Positions 37,979 through 48,341 are shown, numbered from the stretch's first letter. The stretch: 64,000 bases of DNA from Nitrospinaceae bacterium (GCA_029261395.1 JAJDBJ010000067.1:1-64000); one strand, 5' to 3'. Program-made: numbers and translations. The notes: generated by a model not told the origin, from the letters alone.

Positions 37979-38389
37979 ATGTTGATGCCTAAAAAGGTTA
38001 AATACCGAAAACGCCATAAAGGCAAGATGCGTGGAACAGCGTACCGAGGAGGTACGGTGAGTTTCGGTGAGTATGGGTTGCAGGCGCTGGCTTGCGGTTG
38101 GATCACCAATCGTCAGATTGAAGCGGCACGTATTGCCATGACGCGTCACGTCAAGCGTGGCGGGAAAATCTGGCTCCGCATTTTTCCGGACAAGCCTATT
38201 TCCAAAAAGCCGGCGGAAACCCGCATGGGTAAAGGAAAAGGCAACCCGGAGTACTGGGTAGCCGTGGTTAAACCGGGACGTATATTGTATGAAATGGCGG
38301 GTGTGGAGCAAGATGTGGCCAAGGAAGCCTTCCGGCTGGCGGCGCATAAGCTTTCGGTTCCAACCCGGTTTGTGGTCAGTGGTCAATAA
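37979..38389 (+). CDS. rplP: 50S ribosomal protein L16
   Basis: 136 residues: [44 protein letters not shown] and [31 protein letters not shown] ten bases before the ATG at 37979 favours this start over the ATG at 37985. Confidence 0.97.
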   Translation: MLMPKKVKYRKRHKGKMRGTAYRGGTVSFGEYGLQALACGWITNRQIEAARIAMTRHVKRGGKIWLRIFPDKPISKKPAETRMGKGKGNPEYWVAVVKPGRILYEMAGVEQDVAKEAFRLAAHKLSVPTRFVVSGQ

Positions 38390-38411
38390 ATAAGGAAGTA
38401 GGATTGCGATT

Positions 38412-38663
38412 ATGAAGATGCAGGAAATAAGAGAGCTTTCAGAAAAAGAGCGTGAGGAGAAGGTAAGCGACCTGCGCGAAGAGTATTTTAATTTGAAGTT
38501 CCAGCTGGCTATGGGGAAAATCGAAAATCCCGGTCGGTTGAAGTATATGCGGCGAGATATCGCTCGGATGTTGTCTCTGAAAAGCAGTAAGCCGGAGACT
38601 GAGGCCAAGCCCGCCGAAGCTAAAAAAGAAGAAGGCGCTAAAAAGACAGCGGCTAAAAAATAA
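38412..38663 (+). CDS. rpmC: 50S ribosomal protein L29 with Lys/Ala-rich tail
   Basis: 83 residues. The first 60 or so are a standard L29 two-helix protein (IRELSEKEREEKVSDLREEYFNLKFQLAMGKIENPGRLK). They are followed by a roughly 20-residue low-complexity tail of Lys, Ala and Glu, similar in style to the tail on L17. Sits at the tunnel exit next to L23. Confidence 0.95.
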   Translation: MKMQEIRELSEKEREEKVSDLREEYFNLKFQLAMGKIENPGRLKYMRRDIARMLSLKSSKPETEAKPAEAKKEEGAKKTAAKK

Positions 38664-38696
38664 TTCAATACGATAGAAAATGTTCGTGGAGGTCCA

Positions 38697-38966
38697 TTGA
38701 GCCAGGCAGTCGAATCAAATAAAAAAGTAATTACGGGAACCGTCGTGAGTAACAAGATGGATAAAACGGTCGTGGTTTCGGTGGAGCGTAAGTTTATCCA
38801 CCGCACCTTCAAGAAGGTGGTTAAGCGGACCAAGAAATTCAAGTGTCACGACGAAAAGAACGAATGCTCGGTCGGAGATTTTATCTCCATGCGGGAAGTG
38901 AGACCGTTGAGCAAAACCAAACGTTGGAATCTTGACAAGGTGCTAAAGGCAGCGCAAGCGGTTTAG
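38697..38966 (+). CDS. rpsQ: 30S ribosomal protein S17 (TTG start)
   Basis: 89 residues: GTVVSNKMDKTVVVSVERKFIHRTFKKVVKRTKKFKCHDE and RPLSKTKRWNL. The start codon is TTG with GGAGG four bases upstream, and no ATG is available before the conserved region. Confidence 0.95.
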   Translation: MSQAVESNKKVITGTVVSNKMDKTVVVSVERKFIHRTFKKVVKRTKKFKCHDEKNECSVGDFISMREVRPLSKTKRWNLDKVLKAAQAV

Positions 38967-38980
38967 CCGGATAAAAAACT

Positions 38981-39349
38981 ATGATTCAATTAAGAACAGT
39001 CATGGAAGTAGCGGATAACTCCGGAGCTAAAAAGGTGCAGTGCATCAAGGTTCTGGGTGGCACGGGGCGGCGGTATGCCTCGGTCGGCGACATTATTGTC
39101 GTGGCGGTGAAGGAATGCGAGCCGCAAAGCCCGATTAAAAAGGGTGATGTGAGGAAAGCCGTTGTGGTTCGTACCCGGAAAGAGATCCGACGCCCGGAAG
39201 GCAGCTATATCAAATTCGATAGCAACGCCGCAGTCCTGGTCAACGATACAAAAGAGCCGGTCGGTACACGTATTTTTGGGCCTGTTGCGCGTGAATTGAG
39301 AGCTAAAAAGTTTTTGAAAATCTTGTCGCTTGCCCCGGAGGTGCTGTAA
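38981..39349 (+). CDS. rplN: 50S ribosomal protein L14
   Basis: 122 residues: [55 protein letters not shown] and [13 protein letters not shown]. Complete. The stop overlaps the rplX start (TAATG). Confidence 0.97.
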   Translation: MIQLRTVMEVADNSGAKKVQCIKVLGGTGRRYASVGDIIVVAVKECEPQSPIKKGDVRKAVVVRTRKEIRRPEGSYIKFDSNAAVLVNDTKEPVGTRIFGPVARELRAKKFLKILSLAPEVL

Positions 39350-39681
39350 TGAGTAGCATTAAGCTCAAGTTGAAAAAAGATGACATCGTGGAAGTCATTG
39401 CCGGACGGGAAAAAGGTAAAAAGGGAAAGATACTGGCGTTGTTTCCAAATAACGGCAAGGTAACGGTTGAGAAACTGAACATGCTGAAAAGGCACACCAA
39501 GCCCAGCGCGCAGAACAAGCAGGGCGGTATTGTCGAAAAGGAAGGGATGTTGGCCATTTCCAATGTACTGCTGGTGTGTGATAAGTGCGGCAAAGGGGTA
39601 CGGATCAAACGCAAAAAGCTGGAAGACGGCAAGCGGGTGCGTGTTTGTATTAAATGTGGAGATGTAATAGATAAGGGGTAG
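39349..39681 (+). CDS. rplX: 50S ribosomal protein L24
   Basis: 110 residues with the KOW motif KKDDIVEVIAGREKGKKGKILALF. It ends in a two-Cys-pair zinc-ribbon-like segment (CDKCGKGVRIKRK, VCIKCGDVIDKG), found in many but not all L24 proteins. Confidence 0.96.
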   Translation: MSSIKLKLKKDDIVEVIAGREKGKKGKILALFPNNGKVTVEKLNMLKRHTKPSAQNKQGGIVEKEGMLAISNVLLVCDKCGKGVRIKRKKLEDGKRVRVCIKCGDVIDKG

Positions 39682-39711
39682 TCCCGCGGGATTGCGAAAT
39701 ACCAAAAAATT

Positions 39712-40251
39712 ATGGCGAATTTAAAGAAAGTTTATAACGAAAAATACAAGGGTCTGGTCCAGAAAGATCTCGGGTTGAAGAATGTCATGCAGGTTCCCCG
39801 GCTGGAAAAGATTGTTCTCAATATGGGATTGGGCGAAGCTCTGCAGAACGGCAAATTGATTGATGCCGGCGTGGAGCAGTTGCGGGCCATCACCGGCCAA
39901 CAGCCCGTGGTGACGCGTGCCAAGAAGGCTATCTCGAACTTCAAGTTGCGGGAAGGTGTGCCGATCGGTGTGCGAGTCACTCTGCGCGGCAACCGAATGT
40001 ACGAGTTTTTTGAGCGGTTGGTGGGTTTTTCCTTGCCGCGCGTAAGAGATTTTAAGGGACTGTCCCCCAAGGCATTCGATGGTCGGGGAAACTACACTAT
40101 CGGCCTGAAAGAGCAATTGATCTTCCCGGAGATCGACTTCGACAAGATCGAGCATGTCAAAGGGATGAATATTACTATCTGCACCTCCGCCGATACAGAT
40201 GATGCGGGTCGGGTGTTACTGAAAACGATGGGGTTTCCGATCCGGAAGTAA
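39712..40251 (+). CDS. rplE: 50S ribosomal protein L5
   Basis: 179 residues: [78 protein letters not shown]. Complete; binds 5S rRNA. Confidence 0.97.
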   Translation: MANLKKVYNEKYKGLVQKDLGLKNVMQVPRLEKIVLNMGLGEALQNGKLIDAGVEQLRAITGQQPVVTRAKKAISNFKLREGVPIGVRVTLRGNRMYEFFERLVGFSLPRVRDFKGLSPKAFDGRGNYTIGLKEQLIFPEIDFDKIEHVKGMNITICTSADTDDAGRVLLKTMGFPIRK

Positions 40252-40274
40252 CCGGCGGGAACCTGGAGTCAAGC

Positions 40275-40460
40275 ATGGCAAAGAAAAGTTTAATCGCCAA
40301 AGCCAATCGAAAGCCGAAATTTAAGGTTCGGGAGTACAGTCGTTGCAATGTTTGTGGACGGCCGCGCGCCTATCTGAGAAAATTTGGATTGTGCCGCATC
40401 TGCTTTCGAACCCGGGCGCTTCTGGGAGAGATCCCCGGAGTAACCAAGGCCAGTTGGTAA
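40275..40460 (+). CDS. rpsN: 30S ribosomal protein S14, zinc-binding short form
   Basis: 61 residues, the short type Z form. It carries [21 protein letters not shown], the four zinc cysteines, and ends [11 protein letters not shown]. Placement between rplE and rpsH is canonical. Confidence 0.97.
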   Translation: MAKKSLIAKANRKPKFKVREYSRCNVCGRPRAYLRKFGLCRICFRTRALLGEIPGVTKASW

Positions 40461-40491
40461 ACGGAAAACGAATCAGGAGACAGGTTGCATT

Positions 40492-40887
40492 ATGGCAATG
40501 ACCGATCCCATAGCGGATTTATTTACAAGAATTAGAAACGCCATTCAGGCGGAACACCCCAAGGTGGATATCCCGAACTCCAAGATGAAGGTTCGGATTG
40601 CAGAAATTCTGCGCGATGAGGGGTTCATCAAGAACTTTAAAGTAGCCGAGGACAATAAGCAGGGCTGGCTCCGAATTTACCTGAAGTACAAAGAAGGAGA
40701 CTCTTCTATTCAGGGAATTAGGCGCATTAGTAAGCCGGGCCGAAGAGTCTATGTTAATAAAGAAAAGATTCCTAATGTGTTGAATGGATTGGGAGTCGCT
40801 ATTGTATCTACATCCTCCGGAGTGGTTACCGACGGCATCTGCCGTGAAAAAGGGGTCGGGGGCGAAGTGTTGGGATACGTCTGGTAA
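40492..40887 (+). CDS. rpsH: 30S ribosomal protein S8
   Basis: 131 residues: [31 protein letters not shown] and the C-terminal [26 protein letters not shown]. Complete. In E. coli S8 represses the spc operon; I did not find a mimic site here. Confidence 0.97.
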   Translation: MAMTDPIADLFTRIRNAIQAEHPKVDIPNSKMKVRIAEILRDEGFIKNFKVAEDNKQGWLRIYLKYKEGDSSIQGIRRISKPGRRVYVNKEKIPNVLNGLGVAIVSTSSGVVTDGICREKGVGGEVLGYVW

Positions 40888-40897
40888 GAAAGGAAAT

Positions 40898-41440
40898 ATG
40901 TCAAGAGTCGGTAGAAAACCAATAGTCATCCCCGCAGGGGTTGAGATCAAGATCAATGGATCCAAGGTGCACGTCAAAGGTTCCAAGGGTGAGCTCGAGC
41001 GCGAATTCGATTCGAATATGAAAATCGAATCCGCAGAGGGTCAGCTGACTGTGAGCCGGCCGGACGATAATCGGACCAATCGAGCCATGCACGGATTGAC
41101 CCGGGCGTTGCTCAGTAACATGGTCACCGGCGTCTCCGAAGGGTTTTTAAAACAGCTTAATATTGTGGGAGTAGGGTACAAAGTAGATTTGAAGGGAAAG
41201 GACCTGGTCATGCAGTTAGGGTTCTCGCATCCCGTAAAATATCCTGCGCCTAAAGGAATAGAATTCGAAGTCGATTCCAAAGCAAATACCATTAAGGTTA
41301 AGGGAAACGATAAACAACAAGTGGGGCAGGTATCCTCAGAAATTCGGAAGTTCCGTCCGCCAGAGCCTTATAAGGGTAAAGGTGTGATGTATGCCGATGA
41401 ACGAATACAAAGAAAAGCAGGAAAATCTGCCGGTAAGTAA
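40898..41440 (+). CDS. rplF: 50S ribosomal protein L6
   Basis: 180 residues from ATG 40898 (MSRVGRKPIVIPAGVEIKI), preceded by AAAGGA. An upstream in-frame extension into rpsH is not L6-like. Landmarks are TRALLSNMVTGVSEGFLKQLNIVGVGYK and KFRPPEPYKGKGVMYADE. Confidence 0.97.
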   Translation: MSRVGRKPIVIPAGVEIKINGSKVHVKGSKGELEREFDSNMKIESAEGQLTVSRPDDNRTNRAMHGLTRALLSNMVTGVSEGFLKQLNIVGVGYKVDLKGKDLVMQLGFSHPVKYPAPKGIEFEVDSKANTIKVKGNDKQQVGQVSSEIRKFRPPEPYKGKGVMYADERIQRKAGKSAGK

Positions 41441-41456
41441 ATAAGGTAAACTAACT

Positions 41457-41822
41457 ATGAAAACGACAATACGCCGCCGACTCAGGCAGCATCGCAAACA
41501 GCGCGTGAAGACCAAGACTCAGCGTCATCCAGAGAAGTTGCGGCTGACGGTGTTCAAAAGTGCCAAGCATATTTACGCGCAGATTGTGAACGATCAGGAA
41601 CGCAAAACTTTGGTTGCGGAGTCTACTGCTTCCCAGGCCTTTCGGGACCAGATGAAATACGGGGGCAACATCAAAGCCGCTGTGTTGGTCGGTTCTTTGT
41701 TGGGCGAAAAAGCCGCTCAACAGGGCATCAAGGAAGTGTATTACGACCGTAATGGATTCATTTACGCCGGACGCGTCAAGGCCTTGGCCGATGCGGTGCG
41801 CGAAAAGGGAGTTAAATTTTAA
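41457..41822 (+). CDS. rplR: 50S ribosomal protein L18
   Basis: 121 residues: [39 protein letters not shown] and [34 protein letters not shown]. Binds 5S rRNA with L5. A 21-base stretch at 41524-41544 recurs exactly in the intergenic region upstream of rho. Confidence 0.97.
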   Translation: MKTTIRRRLRQHRKQRVKTKTQRHPEKLRLTVFKSAKHIYAQIVNDQERKTLVAESTASQAFRDQMKYGGNIKAAVLVGSLLGEKAAQQGIKEVYYDRNGFIYAGRVKALADAVREKGVKF

Positions 41823-41862
41823 GCCCGCTGGGTGAACCACCCGACGAGCAGGAGGATTATCG

Positions 41863-42366
41863 TTGCAGGATCGAAACGCAAAACAACAGGATGTGGTAGA
41901 TAAAGTCGTCAAGATCAAACGTGTCGCCAAGGTAGTTAAAGGCGGTCGTCGGTTCAGCTTCAGCGCCCTGGTGGTTGTGGGTAACCGCGAAGGCAAAGTC
42001 GGCTGGGGCCTCGGCAAAGCCAATGAAGTGCCGGAGGCGATTCGCAAAGGGATTGACAAGGCCAAGAAAAGCCAGGTCTTGATTCCGCTGGATGGGTCCA
42101 CCATCCCGCACGAAATCGTCGGGCAGTTTGGTGCTGGGCGCGTCCTGATGAGGCCGGCTTCCCGGGGAACCGGACTGATTGCCGGCGGCGCGGTACGAGC
42201 AGTTCTCGAAGCGGTTGGAATCAAGGATATCCTGACCAAATGTCTTCGGACCAATAACCCGCATAATGTGGTTAAGGCTACCATCAATGGATTGGTTTCC
42301 CTGCGTAACGCGGAGCAGTTTTCCAAGGCGCGAGAAAAAGCGGTAGCGGCTAAGCCTTCTACCTGA
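41863..42366 (+). CDS. rpsE: 30S ribosomal protein S5 (TTG start)
   Basis: 167 residues: [67 protein letters not shown]. The start is TTG with GGAGG seven bases upstream. Only 22 bp separate it from rplO, so the usual rpmD (L30) gene is missing here. Confidence 0.96.
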   Translation: MQDRNAKQQDVVDKVVKIKRVAKVVKGGRRFSFSALVVVGNREGKVGWGLGKANEVPEAIRKGIDKAKKSQVLIPLDGSTIPHEIVGQFGAGRVLMRPASRGTGLIAGGAVRAVLEAVGIKDILTKCLRTNNPHNVVKATINGLVSLRNAEQFSKAREKAVAAKPST

Positions 42367-42388
42367 ACTGGATTGGAATTTATAAAAT

Positions 42389-42829
42389 ATGATTACCTTA
42401 TCGAATTTAAAAAATATTCCCGGGTCTCGTAAGAAACCGAAGCGAGTAGGAAGAGGCTCCGGATCCGGTATGGGAAAAACCTGCGGACGGGGTCAAAAGG
42501 GCCAGAAGAGTCGTTCCGGCGGCAAGCCGCATCCCTGGTTTGAAGGCGGCCAAATGCCACTGCAAAGGCGTCTTCCCAAGCGCGGATTTACCAATATTTT
42601 CAAGAAGTCTTATGATCTGGTGAATCTCAGATCCCTGGCGGAATTGAAAGTAGAAGGCGCTCTGACACCTCAGATTTTGAAAGACAAGGGATTGATTCGA
42701 GATTTAAAAGCAGTGAAGGTGTTGGGCGATGGCGACTTGACTGGAGCGGTCGAGATTCATGCGCATAAGTTCAGCCAGTCCGCGTTACAGAAAATTGAAA
42801 AATCCGGTGGAAAGGCTGTTGTCCTTTAA
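42389..42829 (+). CDS. rplO: 50S ribosomal protein L15
   Basis: 146 residues: [50 protein letters not shown], and the C-terminal [20 protein letters not shown]. Complete; the secY start follows the stop with no gap. Confidence 0.97.
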   Translation: MITLSNLKNIPGSRKKPKRVGRGSGSGMGKTCGRGQKGQKSRSGGKPHPWFEGGQMPLQRRLPKRGFTNIFKKSYDLVNLRSLAELKVEGALTPQILKDKGLIRDLKAVKVLGDGDLTGAVEIHAHKFSQSALQKIEKSGGKAVVL

Positions 42830-44146
42830 ATGAGTGGCGCAGAGAGTTTCGGTAGCCTATTTAAAATTCCCGAGCTCAAGCGACGGATTCTGTTCACACT
42901 GGGTGTGTTGGTGGTTTACAGGATCGGCGCGCACATCCCGACCCCTGGAATAGATGGAGCCGCGCTTGCGGAATTGTTCGAGCAGACCAAAGGCACCATC
43001 ATGGGTATGTTCGATATGTTTTCCGGTGGCGCGCTAAGCCGGGCAACGATTTTTGCGTTGGGGATCATGCCCTATATCAGCGCCTCCATTATTTTGCAGT
43101 TGATGACCATCGTGTCTCCGCATCTGGCGCAATTGAAAAAGGAAGGTGAGCAGGGCCAGAAAAAAATTACCCAGTATACCCGATACGGCACCATCGTTAT
43201 CAGTTTGGTTCAGGGTACTGGCATGAGCGTGGCGTTGGAAGCCATGAAAAGCCCAAGCGGAGCGGCCATCGTGCCGGAACCCGGCTGGAGTTTCCGATTG
43301 ATGGCCGTGTTGACGCTGACCGCCGGCACCGCATTTATCATGTGGCTTGGTGAGCAGATTACCGAACGGGGTATCGGTAACGGTATTTCGTTGATCATTT
43401 TTGCTGGGATCGTAGCGGGTGCACCTGCGGCGATTTTCTTGTCCATGGACTTGATGGGCACCGGCGACTTGTCGATTCTGGTGGTTCTGTTTCTAAGCGT
43501 CTTGATGGCGGGAGTGGTTTGGGCCATTGTATTTACCGAAGGTGGCCAGAGGCGTATCCCCATTCAATATGCGAAGCGTATGGTGGGGCGCAAAATGTAC
43601 GGTGGACAAAGTACCCATCTGCCCTTGAAGGTGAATACCTCCGGGGTTATTCCACCGATTTTTGCCTCGTCCATAATCATGTTGCCAGCGACCATGGCGC
43701 AGTTTATAGATGTCCCCATAATGCAGCAGTTTGCGGGCCTTATGCAGCCGGGGACGTTGCTTTACAGCCTGTTTTTTATTAGCGCGATATTCTTCTTTTG
43801 CTATTTTTATACGGCTGTTATTTTCAATCCCACTGAGGTGGCGGACAATATGAAAAAGAACGGTGGTTTTATACCCGGAATCCGTCCCGGAAATAAAACC
43901 TCCGACTATATTGACCAGATTTTATCGAGATTGACATTTTACGGGGCGATTTACTTATCTTTTGTATGTATTTTGCCGGATTATCTGATAAAGTACTTCA
44001 ACATCCCGTTCTATTTCGGTGGCACAAGCTTACTCATCGTCGTTGGTGTGTCCCTCGATACAATGCAACAAATCGAATCCCACCTGGTTCAGCGCAACTA
44101 CGATGGATTTTTGAAAAAGGGGAGGATCCGAGGTCGCCGAGGCTGA
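42830..44146 (+). CDS. secY: Preprotein translocase subunit SecY
   Basis: 438 residues with ten hydrophobic segments. Landmarks are ELKRRILFTLGVLVVYRIGAHIPTPGID, the plug region GMFDMFSGGALSRATIFALGIMPYISASI, GNGISLIIFAGI and NPTEVADNMKKNGGFIPGIRPG. Central pore of the Sec channel, partner of SecE at 17856. Starts directly after rplO. Confidence 0.98.
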   Translation: MSGAESFGSLFKIPELKRRILFTLGVLVVYRIGAHIPTPGIDGAALAELFEQTKGTIMGMFDMFSGGALSRATIFALGIMPYISASIILQLMTIVSPHLAQLKKEGEQGQKKITQYTRYGTIVISLVQGTGMSVALEAMKSPSGAAIVPEPGWSFRLMAVLTLTAGTAFIMWLGEQITERGIGNGISLIIFAGIVAGAPAAIFLSMDLMGTGDLSILVVLFLSVLMAGVVWAIVFTEGGQRRIPIQYAKRMVGRKMYGGQSTHLPLKVNTSGVIPPIFASSIIMLPATMAQFIDVPIMQQFAGLMQPGTLLYSLFFISAIFFFCYFYTAVIFNPTEVADNMKKNGGFIPGIRPGNKTSDYIDQILSRLTFYGAIYLSFVCILPDYLIKYFNIPFYFGGTSLLIVVGVSLDTMQQIESHLVQRNYDGFLKKGRIRGRRG

Positions 44147-44149
44147 TCG

Positions 44150-44791
44150 ATGAGGTTGATATTGTTAGGACCTCCCGGGTCCGGTAAAGGGACTCAGTCC
44201 AATTTGCTTCAGGATAAATTCGGCATCCCGAAAATATCGACCGGGGATATCCTGAGAGCCTCCGTGAAAGATGGCACGGAATTGGGAAAGAAGGCTAAAA
44301 GGTTTATGGATAAAGGGGAGCTGGTCCCCGACGAAGTGGTCATCTGTTTGATTAAAGAACGAATTGTGGAACCCGATTGCGAGGCAGGATACATTCTCGA
44401 CGGATTTCCAAGAACCATCGTTCAGGCAGAGAAATTAGAGGAAACCCTGGCGGAAATGGGTCAGGATATAGACTCAGTAATAGATTTGGTAGTTGACCGG
44501 AAAGAATTGCTGATTCGGCTGTCCGGTCGCCGGACCTGTAAAAATTGCGGAGCCATGTTTCATCAGACCTCGCATCTACCTAAGGTAGCAGGAGTTTGCG
44601 ATGCCTGTGGAGGGCCGTTGTATCAACGCCCGGATGACAACGAGGAGACTATCGTTAAGAGACTTGAAGTTTATAGCAAGGAAACGGCTCCACTTAGGGA
44701 GTTTTACCGAAAGCGGGGGAAATTGAAGACTATTCAGGGTCGTGGTGGAATGGATGTCATTTTCGCTCAGCTTTGCAAAATGGTGTCCTGA
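44150..44791 (+). CDS. adk: Adenylate kinase, zinc-type lid
   Basis: 213 residues catalysing ATP + AMP to 2 ADP. P-loop [10 protein letters not shown], then [10 protein letters not shown] and [12 protein letters not shown]. The LID domain has two Cys pairs (CKNCGAMFH and CDACGG), the zinc-stabilised long form. It lies 3 bp after secY. The map gene, often next, is absent and infA follows. Confidence 0.97.
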   Translation: MRLILLGPPGSGKGTQSNLLQDKFGIPKISTGDILRASVKDGTELGKKAKRFMDKGELVPDEVVICLIKERIVEPDCEAGYILDGFPRTIVQAEKLEETLAEMGQDIDSVIDLVVDRKELLIRLSGRRTCKNCGAMFHQTSHLPKVAGVCDACGGPLYQRPDDNEETIVKRLEVYSKETAPLREFYRKRGKLKTIQGRGGMDVIFAQLCKMVS

Positions 44792-44793
44792 TT

Positions 44794-45012
44794 ATGTCCA
44801 AAGAAGAAGCTATTGAAGTCGAGGGAACCGTATTAGAGCCTTTGCCCAACGCCATGTTTAAAGTGGAATTGGACAATGGACATAAGATTCTGGCTCATAT
44901 TTCCGGTAAAATGCGGATGCATTTCATCAAGATACTATCCGGAGACAAGGTCAAGGTGCAGTTATCTCCTTATGATTTAACACGCGGTCGGATAACATAT
45001 CGCTATAAATAA
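44794..45012 (+). CDS. infA: Translation initiation factor IF-1
   Basis: 72 residues from ATG 44794: [48 protein letters not shown], a typical S1/OB-fold IF-1 with C-terminal RGRITYRYK. The earlier in-frame ATG at 44773 lies inside adk and is not needed. Confidence 0.97.
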   Translation: MSKEEAIEVEGTVLEPLPNAMFKVELDNGHKILAHISGKMRMHFIKILSGDKVKVQLSPYDLTRGRITYRYK

Positions 45013-45023
45013 GAAGGTGTATT

Positions 45024-45137
45024 ATGAAAGTCAGATCATCAGTTAAGCCGATTTGTATTAAATGCAAAGTGATCCGTCGCCGAGGTGTGGTACGGGTGAT
45101 TTGTGAAAATCCCAAGCATAAACAGAGGCAGGGATGA
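45024..45137 (+). CDS. rpmJ: 50S ribosomal protein L36
   Basis: 37 residues: [20 protein letters not shown], then [17 protein letters not shown]. It has the zinc ligands C-x2-C...C...H of the zinc-binding form. AGAAGG lies upstream of the ATG. Standard place between infA and rpsM. Confidence 0.96.
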   Translation: MKVRSSVKPICIKCKVIRRRGVVRVICENPKHKQRQG

Positions 45138-45169
45138 CAGTTTCAACCCAGGTTGAGAAAGGATAGCTT

Positions 45170-45547
45170 GTGGGACGCATTGCAGGTATAGACATTCCCA
45201 GAGATAAAAGAGCATTGATTGCTTTGACGTATATTTATGGCATCGGACCCACCACTTCCAAAGCAATACTGGAAAAGGCGGAAATTCCTCATGAAGTGCG
45301 AATCAAAGATATGACAGAGGACCAGATTGCCAAGGTTCGCTCTATTATCGATAAGGACTATGAAGTAGAAGGGGATATGCGCCGATCCATCAATATGAAT
45401 ATGAAACGCCTGATGGATATCGGGTGTTACCGGGGTTTGCGTCATCGACGCGGCCTGCCGGTTCGAGGCCAGCGCACCCATACCAATGCCCGTACCCGCA
45501 AGGGACCGCGCAAATCAGTGAGTGGCGGCGCCAAGCCTAAAAAATAA
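45170..45547 (+). CDS. rpsM: 30S ribosomal protein S13 (GTG start)
   Basis: 125 residues: [61 protein letters not shown]. The start is GTG with AAAGGA upstream. A small inverted repeat (TCAACC/GGTTGA) lies in the short leader before it. Confidence 0.97.
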   Translation: MGRIAGIDIPRDKRALIALTYIYGIGPTTSKAILEKAEIPHEVRIKDMTEDQIAKVRSIIDKDYEVEGDMRRSINMNMKRLMDIGCYRGLRHRRGLPVRGQRTHTNARTRKGPRKSVSGGAKPKK

Positions 45548-45562
45548 ATAAAGAAGGGATCC

Positions 45563-45952
45563 ATGGATAAAAAAGCTAAGGGTACAAAAAAGAAAAGTAA
45601 GTCAGCACCAGAAAGCGGAATCGCGCATATTCGGGCTACGTTCAATAATACCATCGTGACGATCAGCGACCTGTCCGGAAACGTGGTTTCCTGGTCGAGT
45701 GCTGGCGCGCAGGGTTTCAAGGGGTCGCGTAAGAGCACGCCTTTTGCCGCCCAGGTCGCAGCTGAAAAAGCAGCGGTCAAAGCCAGAGACATGGGAATGA
45801 GAAAACTGGAAGTTCATGTCAAGGGACCCGGGGCGGGCCGAGAGTCTGCCATTCGATCCTTACAAGCGGTAGGAATGGAGATTTCCGTCATTCGGGATAA
45901 GACACCCATTCCACATAATGGTTGCCGTCCACGTAAACGAAGACGAGTATAA
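45563..45952 (+). CDS. rpsK: 30S ribosomal protein S11
   Basis: 129 residues: [46 protein letters not shown] and [21 protein letters not shown] short Lys-rich N-terminus precedes the conserved domain. Confidence 0.97.
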   Translation: MDKKAKGTKKKSKSAPESGIAHIRATFNNTIVTISDLSGNVVSWSSAGAQGFKGSRKSTPFAAQVAAEKAAVKARDMGMRKLEVHVKGPGAGRESAIRSLQAVGMEISVIRDKTPIPHNGCRPRKRRRV

Positions 45953-45976
45953 GCTTACTTAAAAGGAGTTCAGGTT

Positions 45977-46603
45977 TTGGCAAGATATACAGATTCAGTA
46001 TGCCGGCTTTGCCGGAGAGAAGGTGAAAAACTGTTTTTGAAGGCCAGTCGGTGTGAAACGCCCAAGTGCGCCATCGATAAAAGAGCGTATGCTCCCGGCC
46101 AACACGGGCAGGGCCGAACCAAGTTTTCAGAATACGGCGTTCAGTTGAGAGAAAAGCAGAAAGTGCGCCGTATTTATGGAGTTCTGGAAAAACAATTCAG
46201 AAAATATTTCAAGATAGCGGATCGAAAGAAGGGGGTTACCGGGGAAAACCTTCTTCAACTCTTGGAAATGCGATTCGATAACGTCGTTTTTCGAATGGGC
46301 CTGGCCGGTTCCAGAAATGCTGCCCGGCAATTGGTGCGCCATGGATTTTTTAATATCAATGGCAAGAAAGTGGATATCCCTTCTTATATCGTGCAAAAAG
46401 GGGATGTGATCACACCGGTTCAAAAAAAGGCGGAAAAATTTCCAATGAAGACCGCTCTTGAAAACTTGAAAAGCAAAACCCTGCCTTCATGGCTTACGTT
46501 TGATGTCACTAAGAAGGAAGGGGTCGTGCAGGCTCTCGCAAGCAGAGAAGATGTTACTTTACCTGTTCAGGAACAATTGATCGTCGAGCTCTATTCACGT
46601 TAG
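45977..46603 (+). CDS. rpsD: 30S ribosomal protein S4 (TTG start)
   Basis: 208 residues. The N-terminal zinc-finger form has [28 protein letters not shown], with [11 protein letters not shown] and S4 domain [42 protein letters not shown]. The start is TTG with AAGGAG eight bases upstream. One of the first 30S assembly proteins. Confidence 0.97.
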   Translation: MARYTDSVCRLCRREGEKLFLKASRCETPKCAIDKRAYAPGQHGQGRTKFSEYGVQLREKQKVRRIYGVLEKQFRKYFKIADRKKGVTGENLLQLLEMRFDNVVFRMGLAGSRNAARQLVRHGFFNINGKKVDIPSYIVQKGDVITPVQKKAEKFPMKTALENLKSKTLPSWLTFDVTKKEGVVQALASREDVTLPVQEQLIVELYSR

Positions 46604-46687
46604 TAGTCCCCACGATAGGAATTAACTAATCATTCAGCACATCTTCTGGGTGCCAATAAAAGACTCAATCGTCGGAGGATTGATTAT

Positions 46688-47716
46688 ATGGTGATGCAAG
46701 GCATCGTTAAACCGAAGCGCATAGATTTTGATAAAAAGACTAAGACCGGTGATTACGCCAAGTTTCGCGTAGGACCCTTTGAACGCGGATACGGAGTTAC
46801 TATAGGGAACTCGCTTCGGCGTATGTTGTTGTCCTCATTGCAGGGAGCTTCGATTATTGGAGCTAAATTTGAGGGGATTTATCATGAATTCTCCTCGCTA
46901 CCCGGTGTGATGGAGGATATCAGCGAGATTATTCTGAATCTCAAGCAACTGAAGCTCAGAATGCACGGTCAGCTTGATCAGAAAAGAATGTATCTTAAGA
47001 AAAGCGCAGAGGGCAAAGTTACCGCCGGTGATTTTGAAAATGACCCCGATATCGAAATTCTAAACCCGGATCAAGTAGTCGCGAATTTGGACAAAAGCGG
47101 GTCATTGGATTTTGAAGTGATCGTTAAAAGAGGCCGGGGCTATGTTCCTGCAGATCGACATGACCTCAGTGCCGAATCGGTTCAAATGATTCCGGTAGAC
47201 GCTCTCTTCTCACCCATTGAAAAAGTGGTTTACACGGTCGAGAAAACCCGTGTTGGACAGTCTACCGATTTTGATTCCCTGGTCATGGAATTGTGGACCG
47301 ACGGAAGTATATCTCCGGAAGACGCCGTTGCCCATGCAGCAAAAATCGTCAAGGATCATATGCAGGTGTTCATTAATTTTGATGAAGAGCCCGAGCAGGT
47401 CCAGCCTCAGGTGGACGAAAAGAAACAAAAGATGATCAGCAGTTTGTCCAAAAGCGTGGAAGAACTGGAGCTTTCGGTACGATCGTACAATTGCCTGAAG
47501 AACGCCAATATCCAGACTATTTCTGAGCTGGTACAAAAAGGTGATGGGGAAATGCTTAAAACCCGGAACTTTGGCCGTAAATCCCTCAACGAGATCAAAG
47601 AAATTCTCGAAGAAATGGGACTGCATCTGGGCATGAAGCTCGAAGAAGACGATATCAAACAGATTACCGCCGCACGTAAGAAAAAAGAACTGGAAACCGA
47701 CGTCGAGCGGGCCTAA
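46688..47716 (+). CDS. rpoA: RNA polymerase alpha subunit
   Basis: 342 residues. The N-terminal assembly domain has [33 protein letters not shown] linker follows, then the C-terminal UP-element/activator domain ([42 protein letters not shown]). GGAGG lies before the ATG at 46688, flanked by CAATC/GATTG, a possible weak hairpin around the ribosome-binding site. Confidence 0.98.
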   Translation: MVMQGIVKPKRIDFDKKTKTGDYAKFRVGPFERGYGVTIGNSLRRMLLSSLQGASIIGAKFEGIYHEFSSLPGVMEDISEIILNLKQLKLRMHGQLDQKRMYLKKSAEGKVTAGDFENDPDIEILNPDQVVANLDKSGSLDFEVIVKRGRGYVPADRHDLSAESVQMIPVDALFSPIEKVVYTVEKTRVGQSTDFDSLVMELWTDGSISPEDAVAHAAKIVKDHMQVFINFDEEPEQVQPQVDEKKQKMISSLSKSVEELELSVRSYNCLKNANIQTISELVQKGDGEMLKTRNFGRKSLNEIKEILEEMGLHLGMKLEEDDIKQITAARKKKELETDVERA

Positions 47717-47750
47717 CAGATAGAATCAGGAAGGAAGCAAGGGAAATCTC

Positions 47751-48326
47751 ATGCGACATTTAAAATCAGGCCGAAAACTGGGGCGCACCTCCGCCCACCG
47801 CAAAGCGCTGTTCAGGAATATGGTGACTGCCTTGATCCGCCGGGAGCGAATCCAAACCACTCTCGCTAAGGCGAAAGAGTTGCGGAGCCATGTGGAAAAA
47901 ACCATCACTCTCGGTAAAAAGGGAACCCTGCATGCCAAGCGTTTGGCGCGTAGGGTGGTTGTGGAAAAGGAAGCGTTCATCAAATTGTTTGGCCCGCTTT
48001 CCGAGCGGTACGCCAAACGCGCAGGAGGCTATACCCGGATTATTAAAATCGGTCACCGCCTGGGCGATGATGCACCCATGGCGTTTATCGAGCTGGTAGA
48101 CCGGGAAAGCGAAGCACCCGCAGTCAAAGAAAAAGCTGAGAAGAAAGCCGCCCCCAAAAAAGCAGACGCTAAAAAGCCTGAAAAGAAAGCCGAAGCCAAA
48201 CCGGAAAAAGAAAAGAAAACCGAGACTAAAAAGAAACCGGCGGAAGCTAAGACGGAAACGAAGAAGGCCCCCCCAAAAAAGGCAGACGCTAAAAAACCGG
48301 CGAAAGCGGCCCCCAAGAAAAAATAA
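47751..48326 (+). CDS. rplQ: 50S ribosomal protein L17 with long Lys/Ala/Glu/Pro-rich tail
   Basis: 191 residues against about 120-130 for ordinary L17. The conserved part is [29 protein letters not shown] through [26 protein letters not shown]. About 65 residues of histone-H1-like low-complexity sequence follow (units such as [11 protein letters not shown] and [12 protein letters not shown]). The tail shares its style with that on L29. Last gene of the superoperon, directly before a strong terminator. Confidence 0.95.
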   Translation: MRHLKSGRKLGRTSAHRKALFRNMVTALIRRERIQTTLAKAKELRSHVEKTITLGKKGTLHAKRLARRVVVEKEAFIKLFGPLSERYAKRAGGYTRIIKIGHRLGDDAPMAFIELVDRESEAPAVKEKAEKKAAPKKADAKKPEKKAEAKPEKEKKTETKKKPAEAKTETKKAPPKKADAKKPAKAAPKKK

Positions 48327-48341
48327 TCACAGGTATCTAAT

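Noticed and set aside
47766-48316. Minus-strand frames opposite rplQ (Ala/Phe/Ser-rich product)
   Set aside because: They mirror the Lys-rich tail of L17; low-complexity reverse complements stay open by chance.
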